From positions 7,509,449 through 7,573,448 of the forward strand of contig CM060461.1 in the NCBI GenBank assembly GCA_030544235.1: DNA of 64,000 bases, read 5' to 3'. A model generated the notes under the pieces. That model was not told the DNA's origin. It searched no databases and worked only from the letters and a program-made list of their open reading frames with translations. The position numbers and the translations under genes are program-made. Shown one piece after another: positions 24,980 to 37,830 of the stretch; position 1 is the first letter of the stretch, and each line of letters opens with the position of its first letter. The DNA is from Lepturacanthus savala (lineage: Eukaryota; Chordata; Actinopteri; Scombriformes; Trichiuridae).

Positions 24980-27900
24980 GGTAACAAATGATTAAATAAT
25001 GGTTTGCAATATTCAAAACAAATGTGTGGCCTGTATTTGGAGTTATGCAAATATATTGTGTACCAGTTTACTGAAGATTGGATGAAATATGAATGATCAG
25101 ACTGTGACTTTGGACAGAGTTTTGGGTCTGTTTGGGTGTATATCATACCAAACTATTTATTTTAAACAAAGGAATCCAGAATAAACAATAGTGCATTTAA
25201 TGGGCTGAGGACAAACTTCATAGGGACCTCATGAACCAAGTAAGACATTTTATTAGGACTACATCTTATATTAATTCGGAACAAATAGCTATTTTTTTAG
25301 TCTGTGCCTTTTCTGTGAAGACCTTTGAGCATAATAAGATTCATTGGTCTAATGCAAATGTTAAACAGCTTCTCGAAACATCTGTCATTGAAGTACTAAT
25401 TTCAGAAATCAAGCAGATTGCAGAAGTACATTAAAACATTACATTTCTTTAACTGTATAATGTTTGCAGGGAAATGTGGCACCAGTTGGCAACTTAACCA
25501 TGAAGCCAGATAAAGAGATCGCATCTCATTTCTTTCCAAGTGGTTTTCCCCTGGGTGTGACAGGCAGCTGCATGCATCAAAGGCTCCGGCATGAAGCTGA
25601 GGAGGAGGAACAGTAAGCTGTGAAAACGCTTCCTGACCATCCAAAATATTCTGCTCACAGGTGGCTGGAAGACGACAGAATCAGACGTCTGGCTGAGGAG
25701 TGAGACAAGGGGCGGCAGGATTTTAAAGACCCTTTGAGAGAGCCAAAAGCAGTCATGCCATAGCTTTTAAATAAGTAGATGTTTTAAGACCTGGCTTTTA
25801 ACCAGGCAAGTTAAATACAGCCTAATTCATGGCAGGGATCAAGGGGATTAAAGTTTAATAAAAAAGAAAAAAATCCATTGCATGTAAACAAATGACGTTT
25901 CGACAGCTAGAGTCATTTAATAAAAGTTGAAGGGTTTCCCTGCTGTAAACATCAGTGAGAGGTTGGTCTTGGAAGGAAAACATATGTTTTACATGAAATT
26001 GTGCATTTTATGATTATGGAAGCTGTTTGTAATACAAACAATCAGGAAGATTAACAGTAACTCTTCAAATTATTATCTTATTAATTATTACCTTCCAGGA
26101 CTGACATATAGCGACACTGAGTTAATTCAAATATTCCAATCAACTTGGTGTGATTAATGATTGATTTAGAATGTAATAGAAACAAACAAGTCTCTTTTAC
26201 TCTTTAGCTTGGAAAAAGTTGTTTCCAAAACCCAGATTTGGTAGTTGTTGCCTCTCAGTGGTTACTGGTTGGGTCACAGTTTATTAACTGAACAACCACA
26301 GTTATGAACAGAGCTCTCCTCTAATTATCTGTAATTATTAGACAGAATCTGAGACTTTTCTCTCAATCTTGATGCCTTAGTTACTTAGTCAGGTGGTTCA
26401 CTTATCCTATCCAGCTTGATACAGATGGTTTCCAAGCAAAAAAATAAATAAACAGCTTGTATTGGGCTTGTATGACAAAATGTGAGCGTTTCTTTTCTTC
26501 TGCTTAAATTTTTTCTCACGTAGGCTTTTAGACAAGTGTTGCTCAGGTTCCTCTGACAGATTTGACCTCTGCACTCACAGATTTTCTCTTGATAGCCTCG
26601 AGCTCGATGGAGTTTGACCCTTCGTTGGATTTTCAGAGTGATGAGCTCAACAGTATTGGCTCAGCACTGATGTTGGATTTGTGGCTGGCATAATTATTTC
26701 ACACCAGCAGGGACGCAGCTGCAAGACGTTAATGCCTCAAATTTGACAAAAAATTTAATGCAACAAGGTCATGCTCTTTTCTTGGAGGCTGTCAACAAGT
26801 ATTCAGCATTCAACTCGCCTCAGCATGAGCATACGAGGGGGGTTAAAGGACAGAGGATCACACAATATTAAATACTAAAGTGAAAGCAATAAAAACAGAT
26901 ACTTGATTGAGTGGACTCATTATTTCTAAATATTTCAAAATGCCACCAACATTACAGAGGTTGAGACAACCTATTTTTGCATTAAAATTCAAAACCTGTT
27001 CTGGGTTTGAATCATTGATCACCTATTCACTACTGAACGGCCTTGGTAACCAACGCTCCACCCTCCTGGCCCACATGGCCCTCATCTGTTGCTAATACAG
27101 ATGCCTTAGAGCAGAGACTACATGTAATTTAATGACAATTCATTACAGTTCACACCAAAACATGTCTGTGCAGGGTGCAGATTGTTCTTTGAGATCCCAG
27201 CTGTCAAACACAAAGAGAAGCAGGAAGCGGCAGGTACACTCATGTTTGTGTTTTGGTGCTTCTGAGCGACAGGAAAATTGCTATGGGGTCACATTTCAAA
27301 ACATACCATCACCCCCCCAACATTTGATCTTTCTTTCTGTGTGTGCATGCGTGTCCCAGCCTGAAGACAGGAAAGCCATTAAGAGGATTTTTGATCACCG
27401 CTGATCTTTTTTCACAGCGTGGATTTGTTTGTTCAGGAACTTCCAGGCACAACACAGAAGACACAGGCTGAGGTTAAGTCTCGCCATTACAGCGTCTTTG
27501 ACATAATTGTATAAAATGATGTAACACTAAGACAATAGACACTGACAATAAATTATAAAGCTGTAAAACTCTTTGCCAAAGCCTCTGAAACAGTAAAAGG
27601 ATGAGCGTGGGAGCCGAAGTCAGACTATCTGTGTGAGTGAAGTGGTCAGGGCACGGAGATTGATGGATTCTCAGCGCAACACCACTGATGTGCGCTGCAG
27701 TTTTTCCATGAGCAAAGACAGATTTGCGGTGTGTGTGTGAAACAGAATTTGTCCCAGATTTTCTTTTTTCTTCTTCCTCCTCTTCTGCTCTCCTCTCTTC
27801 TCTGTGGGCTGGATGGAGGGAGCTTTGATGTGGCAGTCTCTCAGTGTTGTGACCGCAGGCCCAAGAGGAACCAGATGGCGGAGAGGCTTATATATAAATA

Positions 27901-29035
27901 AAAAAAAATTTAAAAAGAGAGAGAGAGAAGATGGGTACAGGACAAGAGAGGGGCTGCCTCCATGCCAGCCAAGTTTACTGTAAAGTTACCCGCACCGCAG
28001 CAGACAGTGGGGGATGTCTTGGTAGTGTAATACTCTGCAGAAAACAGCAGATGAATATGAGACAAAGGATCATGTATTCTCACTAAGAGCTTGTGTAGGT
28101 AAGCAGAACAGCAATTATCATTAAAGGAGATTGAAGAAGGAAAAGATCAAGTCATCAGCATACATGGAGGATGTATGTTGGGTATGAGCTGCCAAAGAAA
28201 ATGCCAGGCTGTTCTGCATGTCACATGATGCACTTAAGGCGAAACACTTTAAAAGGAAAGGTTGACTGGCATCAAACACTTTTAAATGAGTCTGTATGCT
28301 TTGATAAATTTTAGCATACAGGTCGAATAAGAATGTTAAAAAAACAACAACGTAAGAGTCATATCAGGACATAACTGTATGTACATTCTTATGTGCAGAG
28401 AAGGATTATAATGCGTTAAAAAGTGTGGAAACAAACATTTTCAGTGTTTATACAGCTCTTCTAACTAGCTTTTAACAAAGATTACTTGTTGAAGGTTGAT
28501 TGAGACATTTTTATAATTATGCTTACAAAAGGTGACATTTAGTGATGATACTTGATCTCTCCACTTTTAAGACTGAAAAAGTCTCTCAAACAACAGTTTG
28601 ACCTCAGCAAACTCAGACTAATCAGTTTTTTGTGTAAATACCACAACTTTACATGAGAAAAATATGTATTTAGAATATAATTATAAAAACAAATGTTCCA
28701 GTCAAAGTTTACCAGACTGAATGTTTATGTAGCTGTGGTCAACAAAAAAGTAGGCCTCAAATCAGGCATGGAAGACATGGTTTTCAAGAAACAATTGTAA
28801 GTGTGTACTGTAAGCACCATAACAATGTAAAACACTAAAAACAGAAGAAACATACAAGTATCTTTCGCCAAAACCTCAATATAGTACGTAGGACAGTATA
28901 TCTTTATCAGCAGTTTAATATATAAAACAATTTTTATTGAGGATACAGCCCCATTTAGTATCTTAAATCATAATGTAAATCATGACTGTGACACACTATG
29001 ACACCAATTCATTGTTACAAACCAACCAACCAAAC
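24980..29035. other. Intergenic, no gene seen
   Basis: About 4 kb without a credible coding frame. It includes mildly GC-rich stretches around 25560-25720 and 27600-28010 with short purine-rich simple sequence near 27900-27930. No recognised transposon boundary was found. Confidence 0.55.
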
Positions 29036-29039
29036 AAAA

Positions 29040-29410
29040 GTCTCATTGTCAAAAACCAGGCCAGGCAAGTTTATTTGTATAGCACATTTCAACAACAAGG
29101 CAATTCTTCAGCTTTGATTTGAAAGAACTGAGAGTTGCAGCAGACCTGCAGTTTTCTGTGAGTTTGTTCCAGATATGCGGTGCATAAAAACTGAGAACTG
29201 CCTCTCCGGATTTAGTTTGGATTTTTGGGACAGAAAACAGGCCTGACCTAGACGATCTGAGAAGCCTGAACGCTTCATAACGTAGCACTTCAGAAATGCG
29301 TGTTGGCCCTAAACCATTCAGTGCTTTATAAACCAACAGCAGTATTTTAAAATCAATTATTTGACGGACAGGAAACCAGTGTAAATACCGCAGAACCGGA
29401 GTGATGACAC
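29040..29410 (-). mobile_element. LINE 3' end, L2/CR1-like C-terminus (relic)
   Basis: The minus strand reads ITPVLRYLHWFPVRQ, DFKILLLVYKALNGLGP, LRSSRSGLFSVPK, then FYAPHIWNKL and FKSKLKNCL, ending in the tract that on the plus strand is 'gtttatttgtatagcacatt'. This block order is the typical C-terminus of fish LINEs, downstream of the reverse transcriptase domain. The frame is open over about 115 codons but stops just upstream (near 29410), so only the 5'-truncated end is present, as is usual for target-primed insertion. Confidence 0.85.
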
Positions 29411-31284
29411 TTTTTAGGCCTTAGCTATTACTTGAACAGCAGCGATCCGAATCAGCTGCACAGTGACTGCACAGTGGAACTCTCCACTGCACAATTTACC
29501 TTTTTTTTAAATTGGTAAGCTTACTTTCTCACAAACAGCCTTATCTACTGCCTACTCCTGCTTTAGTTAGCTGTTTCCTACATTTCCCAGAATGACTTGT
29601 GATGAATATGTCTGAACTTGCTCCTTCCAGCTGTGGGTTTTCTGTGTAGGTGGTGAGTGATGGCAGCAGTAAAAACAAGACAGTTAGACAGTTATTCTGG
29701 TCAGAAAAAATGATGGTTATTCTGGTCGAAGTTACAGCTGCAGTATGTTTTGTTGCTTGTTGTTGCTATACTGCAATAGCGGTATTACAGTGAAACTGCT
29801 GTCCAAATTTGACCTGAGGACAACAGAAGGGTTAAGTAATGAACTTGGTTGTATCTGAGAGGGACATAGTAAGAAAAATAAATCCTCAGACATTGAAACA
29901 GGCTGAAATCACTGTATATGCTCAATGGCTGTAAAACAAATATATTTCACAGTCAATTTTTCCTTTAAAAGATATTAATACAGGCTGAATATTTGCTGAC
30001 ACAACGGGTTTGTACACCGATCATCTGTTTGAAGGACAGTCTGTCTGACCACCAGGCCACCAGCAACCACACCAGCATCAGCGTCATGACAGAACACCAT
30101 CTGAATCAATTCTGGCTCCTCCATCGACTCTCCATAACCGCCGGTACTGTACCATTACGCAAACCTCATAATAGTTTTGATTTATGACCCTCATGTGACA
30201 CTTAAGAGTTTGGCAGGAAGCCTACGCAGCTCCATCTTCGGCCTCGACCACAAAAACAAAGAGGCGCAGCCTACATTAAGAATTTCCCTCGGGTGGCCGG
30301 TCACCAGGGACATTAGTGTTTTTTGAGGAGAAAAAGACATGAAAGGTTCACACTGACCTTCTCAAAATGATGCTTTCCCATCGCAGACTTCTCAGGAAAG
30401 AAGGAAGGATTCCGGCAAACAGAGTCAGTCTTTCCATCTTTTCTCTCTCCCTTTATTTCTTCATCTTCTCCCACTGTGAAGCGTTGACATGAAGTGTTTA
30501 TCTTATATGTCAGATAACAGTTTACGTAGTAAACCAAAGCAGGTCAATGCAATAGATGCTAGATTCTGTGTGGAATGCAATGGGGTGATAGACCTATTTT
30601 GATTGGAGTGCAATCGATCCCGACAGATCATAAACAAAACCAACTAAATGCTGATTTTGTTTGTTAAAGACAAATACAGACAGCGGTTTTGTGAGCGACC
30701 GTCTTTGAGCTTTCTGCTGTGGAATTTCAAGAGGTTTGTTAATTAACTGCAGGATTGGAACGCCTTTAATCATCAACTACAATAAATAGAGCAGTGTTTG
30801 CTTTGTTGACACTGGAGCAGTAAATGTATCGACAACTCAGAGTAACCACACTGGGACGAGGACAACGTGACATCACATGAGGGCAAAACGAGTGTAAGGA
30901 CGCTTTCAGCCTGCAGCTCCTTTGGTTTTGGTATGAATCAGTGGACAAGTCGGGAAATGTGTGTCCTGTTGGTTTGTTTGTTTTCAAAAACAGAATATTA
31001 ATTAATTAATTTTTTAGCAAACAGACAATTAAGAATGTTCATTACCATCTTTGGTCAGATGTATCTAATACAGAAGTGAGAATATGAACATGGCAATTTG
31101 ACAAAAGTCCAAACCATGACTTCTGTATTGGTCACATGATGCACAGTGGCTCAGAAAGCATTTTTTTACCATATACAGTCAACAATGACAAACAGTGGTT
31201 GCAAGAGTCAAAACTGCTCCAAAATCAGAATTTGATATATTTAGTCCAATAATATTTGCAAAATCTAGAAGAGTCGCATAATGC
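29411..31284. other. Intergenic, no gene seen
   Basis: Nothing gene-like. Short frames (29993-30187, 30313-30537, 30594-30776, 30766-30987) have no recognisable product. Confidence 0.6.
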
Positions 31285-31610
31285 ATAATTAGGGTGTAGT
31301 TTCTGGAGGCATCTAGTAGTGAGGTTACAGATTGCAACCAAGTGAGTACTCAAAGCTTGTAGAAGAATGAGAAAGACCGCCTCTAGACCCATTGTTTGGT
31401 TTGTCCTTTCTGGGCTACTGTAGAAACATGATGGTCCAACATAGCAGGCTTTGTAACTCGCTCCCCATGTAGGTAATACAGCTCAATATACAATTCTTAT
31501 TTTGATTAAAATATATACTTATTAAAACATACTTTTCATTTATGCCAGGTCTATTCTGATAGATGCCGCTTAATGCTGCTATATTGTACACAATGGATCT
31601 TTAAATTACT
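31285..31610 (+). mobile_element. Dispersed repeat family A, copy 3 (most complete)
   Basis: Reads tagtttctggaggcatctag, gaggttacagattgcaacca, 'tgggctactgtagaaacatg', 'tatatacttattaaaacata' and ends 'gctgctatattgtacacaat' ggatctttaaa. It is uninterrupted and serves as the local reference for copies at 18595, 21447 and 48611. No coding capacity. Confidence 0.8.
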
Positions 31611-34600
31611 TTATCCTCATTCAAGTGAACAAGGAGCCAAATGGAAGTATGCCGACTCGGCCCAGAAAACCACAGATTAACTGCTCCAGAATTTGTTCAG
31701 GATTGCACTGAAACCACATCCTCTGAAGGGTCTTGGTACCATTGTTTTGGTCTGAATCCCAGTACATTTGCTGTATTCAGGCAACAAATCACACCAAACT
31801 AAACCAGAGTCCCTTACAACTGGACTAAATAACCCAAGTGTTTGAGTTAACATGTTATTTCTCCATGGACAAGTTTGCAACGTTCATGAGTGAATGAAAA
31901 ATTAAGTTAATCGTTTCCTTCAGAACTTGACCGTTCCTCTTGTTATTTTAATCTTGCGTGGTAACAAACATGTCCCTATAAAGACAGCTTCTTTATATAA
32001 TTTACCTCAGCCAATAAAATGTTTTTTGACACAAATCCCAACTACACCTACAAAGTGCTGATTTAAAGAGTTTTAAATTGCTGATGTTTCCAGTGAACAC
32101 TGAGTCAGATGAAAGTCATTGACAGAAAAGCTTCAGAACTATGCCAGTGGTTTATTTTATGTGGAAAAGTGGTGCCAATTTTAAGATCCTCTTTGGTTTC
32201 CGTCTTAAAGATCAAAGGATCCTGGCTAATCTATTTGACTGAGCCCTGTTGTCTCCACGACAACAAGATCACAGACAGGAAGCCTGTCCTTCCTTCACAG
32301 GCCCTTGTCATCAACAATGCAACCACTCAGCAGAGACTGAAGCTCCTATAAGTCACTGCAAGTGTGCACGCACGCCTGTTTGCATTTGTGTGTGTGAAGT
32401 CTGCGAAGCACGTAGCCCTTCTCATTTTTCTCCTATGCATGTGTGTGTTTTTAAACGCATGTGCACGAGGTCATGTTTATAGAAATCTTTTAGCTTCGGA
32501 GTGATACACAATCTCTGCAACTCCCTTCCAATCCTCAGGTGTGTGATGTAACAGAGAGTGTTGAGTTCTGCTTCAGTGACCTAGAAAACATCTTTAAATG
32601 TTCTCAGGTCACTGTGGAGCTCCCCTGTGTTTGCCCAACACATGATTTGAAACAATAATTTTACTATGACACAGAGAAGATATAGAAGCTTTACCAAAGA
32701 GATGTCTTTTGGAAAAAAGAAGTTATTTCTTTGATGAGATTCTTCTATTAGCCATTCTACCATCTATATCATTCATAAACACTGTGTGCATTTATAATTT
32801 CTAAAGGATTAAATAGCTGTCTTTGCCAAGTCTTGTCTGAATGCATAAAGGTTTGCACCTGTTCTGAATCGTCACATGTGCCAACATAGAAATTGGCAAT
32901 ATACGATTAATTGCACAAATGGTTTTAATAGTGCATTTTGGACAGTCTCATCGAAGACATTCATGGCTTTGCAAAACCAAATTAAACAACAGATGATATT
33001 GTTGGAAACTGCCTGTCAGTACTACAAAAAACATTTTCCAATCCGTTGTCCTCATATGCAGGGCGACATTATTTGTTTGTACCTGCCAAAACTGTAACAA
33101 ATTACTTCTGCAAAAAACATTTCACGCTCTCAACACAGCTGCATGGTTAAGGCTTGGTTAAGTTCAGACACAAGCTGGTGTATTGATAAAAATAAAAGTC
33201 CAACGAAGTGCAATGGAAACAGACTCAGCAAATAAACTTAAACTTCCACTTAAGAGACGAAGACGTCTGTGTGGACCAATGACTATAACGTTCCCCACGC
33301 TGACACATTAAAAGGATATAAATTACATATTTCCATCATGTCTTCCACATGGTTTTCCAAAGACTGCAGTTTGACTGGTGCTCTTTTATTTATGATTACT
33401 TATATCATCTTTTTCACAGTCTTATTCTTAGTCTTTTAATAGCATCAGGCTGGAGAATTAGCACCACCAACTGCTTATCTTGAGACAAGCCCAATTCTTA
33501 ATTTTCAAAACATTAGTGGGTGGAAACCCATTAATTTGCTCTTTCTTTTGCAGTTTTTCCTGAAATTATTTTAGACTTTGTGCTATATTTGGATGAAAAT
33601 GTGGCTACTGACAAAGTCTTCTTCTGAAACCAGATAACCAGAAGTCATTGAAAGATCCCAAATGAATTTAATGGGAAGCCTAACTAGTAATCTCCCCAAA
33701 ACTTTCCAAGGATCATATTTTTATTTTCTCAGGGTACATTTCCAACTGAATATTACAAATTTCCTTCCACGACTCTTACGCTTCCCTTAATGCAAACACC
33801 TTGTGAAGCTGTGAGCACAATGTGCAGATGCTCGCCTCACTCTGCCCCTGGCCAGCAGCTGATGGGAACAGCGTATGTGTGTCACACACTTTTTGTCATC
33901 TTCAGAATGTTTGAAAGCTGAATATGAACAATATGATTTGGATGCCTTTGTGGACTCAGGGAATGTGGAGTCTGTGTCCTATTAAGAATTTGTTACAATC
34001 TCATGATTGAAAGATGGAATGAGGCAGTGAAGGCAGGGGGGATCAGCTGCAGCACATTACAACTTAAAACTTGACAGATTTCGCTCTTCTCAAGAAATGA
34101 GTCCATGGTGTCCCAATAACTGGATTTTTCCCCCCTCTTCAGCCCATTTTGTTTGCATAACATCAAGGGCCGGCTATACTGAAAAGATAATCCCCCATTC
34201 TTTTATGTGTCAGTATTGGGTATGTGATGTTTTGTGCACTGAATAGTTAACGTGAAGCAGAAGCAGTGCATGTGTGTAGAGGACAAAAGGTAGGAGCTGA
34301 ATCAAACAGCTACGTTTTTTTTATGGCTTGTTGTTAGAACTTTTTTTTCCAGGCACAAGGTGGTTTTGATTTGCCCACAAGTACATTAATGTTAAGCAGT
34401 ACCACTTAAATGCATACTTTAAGATTTACAAGTTTCTATGCATACTCTTAGTAAACCATTAGGTACACAAGAAAATTATTTTTTGAATGTCTCTATTTTT
34501 TTTCCCAATTTTAATCCATTACATTTCCTGAATAAAATACATTTACTGTGATAAATTTCCTCTAAGAATGTTTGTTACTTCTACAAAATAAAAAATGGAA

Positions 34601-37089
34601 AAGAATAGTGGAAACAAACTGCAAACAAGCAGCAGGTGTGGCAATTAGAATCAGTGGTCCTTAGATCACTGCTTAATCATGTTAGGTGCAAACATTCTTC
34701 AAAGCCGTTGCTGCGGTTGGGTTTTGGTCACTCAAAGATAACAAGTCCCGGCATGTCAGTTGTTAGTGACTAGATGAGAAGATCCACCAGACAATGGGGA
34801 GACTGTTTTAGTAATGGTAGCAGGAGCATTTGCACCTGCTATTCTGGCAGAATATGACATGATACAATGACGTGCAACATCTCAAATAGTCTGGAAGATA
34901 AATCTGGTTCAAAATTCAGTTTACAAAAGAGATGTGGAGACTTGAAGCTTCCAGTGATGCACAAACACTGAGAATAAACTTATAATTCTGACCACTTGAT
35001 TTTTTATTAACAGCTTTTACTTTTACTTTCAATACTTATAGATAAATATTAGAAGAAAATGAATTTTGTACAGCAAATATCATATATGTTTCTTTTACTC
35101 AAATAATATTGTAAATTGTGACTTTAAAATCTCCCAACTTCATTTCCTGGTAAGATATCTGTACTTATGCTCAAATGTGGTTGTAAGGGAATACAAACAG
35201 CATTGTTTTTTTTTGTTTTGTTTTTTTGAGCAAACACATAAAACAACCTGTTCTTTTTGAGTGTTTTCCTAACAGGTCAGGTCTTGTGGTTGTGCAAATA
35301 ATAACGGCTGTGTTCAAGCAAAGATGTTAGTAACATGACACCTTTTCAAGCGGTGGGATTTCCATTGTACAGACGAGCGTGACCTTTTGGGAGGAGGTCA
35401 GGCGTACAAAGTGTGCCTGTGAAACCACACTTGCAGTTGGCATCCTCTCTCTTACCATGATTCATTGTTAGTGTTTTACATCTTTATTATAGAGACAGTA
35501 GAGAGAAGAATGAAGGCAGAGAGAGATGACCGTTGATGTTGCGGTCATGTGGCACACGTCTCAACCAGTTGGCAACTTAGAAGAGCCATTGTTGGTTTCT
35601 TTTAACCATGACATCAATCTTTCCCAAAGCTTTAGAAAGTTTCAGGACATGTTGCTCAGTCTGGTTCAAATCAGTGGATGTGCTGGTTAAACTTTGTGTA
35701 TTTTCCCCTCTGTTCAGCTCCTTTTTACACAGAGAAATTGTGTAAAAAAGTTCAGCCGAACCAAAATACATTACTACAAGCTGTGATAGAACATTCACTC
35801 TGCTCATTGGTCAGATTGGGGGAGAACGAGCACAGAAACAAGTTGCTAAAGTTGCTGCCACAAACAAACCACTCCAGAAACTAAAGAGGAGGTCTGAGAA
35901 CACTTGTAGTTGCTGGTTGAGGTATCCTCTTTTGAACCCTTTTCAACAACAACAACAAAACCTATTTCTTTGTTATTGGGAATAAAGCCACCACAAGCAT
36001 TCTATAATAATTATTTGGCCTCTCAGAATATTAACCAGAATATTGAAGACTCGGGCAGTGCATTTAATACAAACCTCTTAAGACACACTGTACTGTGAGC
36101 GGAGAGGTGGGGGTGGGGAGGTCATTTATAGCAATACTACGCTTCAGTTGTTGGTTTCTATACTCAAATAATGCAACAATTATGGGCTCAAAGTTATTTC
36201 GCATTGATTGACACCATGCACAAGCCAACCAAAGCATGGGGGCAGGGGATAGCTAGTTTGAAACTAATGAGGACCAACTAAGAAAGTTTGACCACCTTTA
36301 GTCTGATGGACAGCAGTGCAACTCAATGAAAATTTCCCACGGGGAGACCATCCAAATCTGATAGTCAATAGCCAGGGCTTTAGAATGATATGTGACATGT
36401 AGGAACTGTGCTACTTACAAATTGGCCCCATTTTCGCAAATTAGACTGAAAACGAAGGGTGCGTCTTAGGAGGTTAAGATCTCTGTTGGTATATCTTGAA
36501 AACAGGAAACCTCCAAAAGACTAAAGTGGCAAAAAACACATACAACATCAGTGAAATGAAAAGAAACTTGTACAAGAGACTGAATGAAGACAGGGAACAG
36601 ACAACATCAGGTTAGTGTGAAAGAAACAGACATTGGCTATAAAAGGGGTCAAGTTAAACGACTAGGACTCAGTAGAGTCCTATACAACCACCAGACAGTT
36701 GGCTTGGAACTGAATCAAGTCTATGGTTGGGATGCAGGACAAGGACAAAAGAACATTTTATCCTGAGCAGCCTGATGCTGAATAAGTAGAAGAGTGAAAC
36801 ACATTGTACTCTACCGTTTTAACATCTTTGATTTCAACCTTAGAAACATTAGGTTAGCTTTAGGATTAAAATTGATGAGGTGAATTTGTGTGAATCTTTT
36901 GATCCTATTAAAGAGAGGAAAAGCCCTGATTCTGTTGGCATGAAGGGGAAATTATTGAAGTGTTGTGCATGGCAACTGTATGGTATTTTTCCCTCAAATG
37001 TTCCAGTCCTACTTGGAACAACAGAAAGTTCCTAGCATATTGAAGGAATTCATTGTGGAGCCATTGACTAAGGTTAAGGTGGAAACAGA
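31611..37089. other. Intergenic, no gene seen
   Basis: About 5.5 kb of AT-rich DNA with only chance-length frames. A tract of T-rich low complexity lies at 35200-35235. No confident transposon or RNA gene was recognised here. Confidence 0.6.
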
Positions 37090-37830
37090 CCATGTTTCAG
37101 CTTCCTCCCCCTAGCGTTTCCAGGGGGTATTATTGTTTGTGCCACAAAGACTACTGGACCACTTCCCATTTCCTCAGAGTGTAAGTCTGTGAAGAAATGA
37201 TCAACACCCCTTTGGAAATAAGAGAGAAGAAAGAAGCACATTCACTGATGAAACAATTTTATATTGAATTTCTATGATCATTTGACTCCGGATCACGGTC
37301 ACTTGAGGACACATCTTGATAAATGATTGCTCTGACACTCATTTGTACATAAAACCAATAAAAGGGGTGAAAGAACACAGCCCTGAGGGTATCCAGTGGA
37401 AGACGAGTTTACTGGACAAGGTTCCATGAACTTGGACCCAAATTGAGATCTGTTTGCTAAGAAGTCAGTAAGATCCTGTGTGCAAGAACATGTGGCTGAA
37501 TACAATTAAAAGCAGAAAGTTAATATAAAGCATACATGTATGGTTCTTATTTCCTTCTGTATGCAAACTGTACGGGTCCAACCCAACATCCACTGTGTTT
37601 AAAGTTTCCAATTTGACAATATGTTCAAATGTTTCTATAACAAGGGATGAAAAAGGGCCATAGGGCAATAATCCTTCAGCGCCTTAGGAGACTTTAACAG
37701 GAAAGATACCTTTTTTGCTTCAGCTTATCATCAATTCAGTGCAACTCCTCAGTAAACATGCTTCTTTCTTCTCTCTTATTTCCAAAGGAGTGTTGATTAT
37801 TTCTTCATTGATCAACCCTGTTGTGCTGAA
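37090..37830 (-). mobile_element. LINE reverse-transcriptase relic bounded by inverted arms
   Basis: On the minus strand, 37299-37505 encodes DFLANRSQFG and GYPQGCVLSPLLLVLCTNE, the conserved PQGxxLSPLL block of non-LTR reverse transcriptases. Upstream, in another frame (37465-37668), VDVGLDP and CMLYINFLLL recall the LDPLQFAYR and LFIDFSSAFN blocks. The expected catalytic FADD-type motif is not intact and stops interrupt the frame after CVLK, so the copy is dead. A 48-nt segment at 37191-37238 recurs in reverse orientation at 37755-37802 with about two mismatches. Confidence 0.8.
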
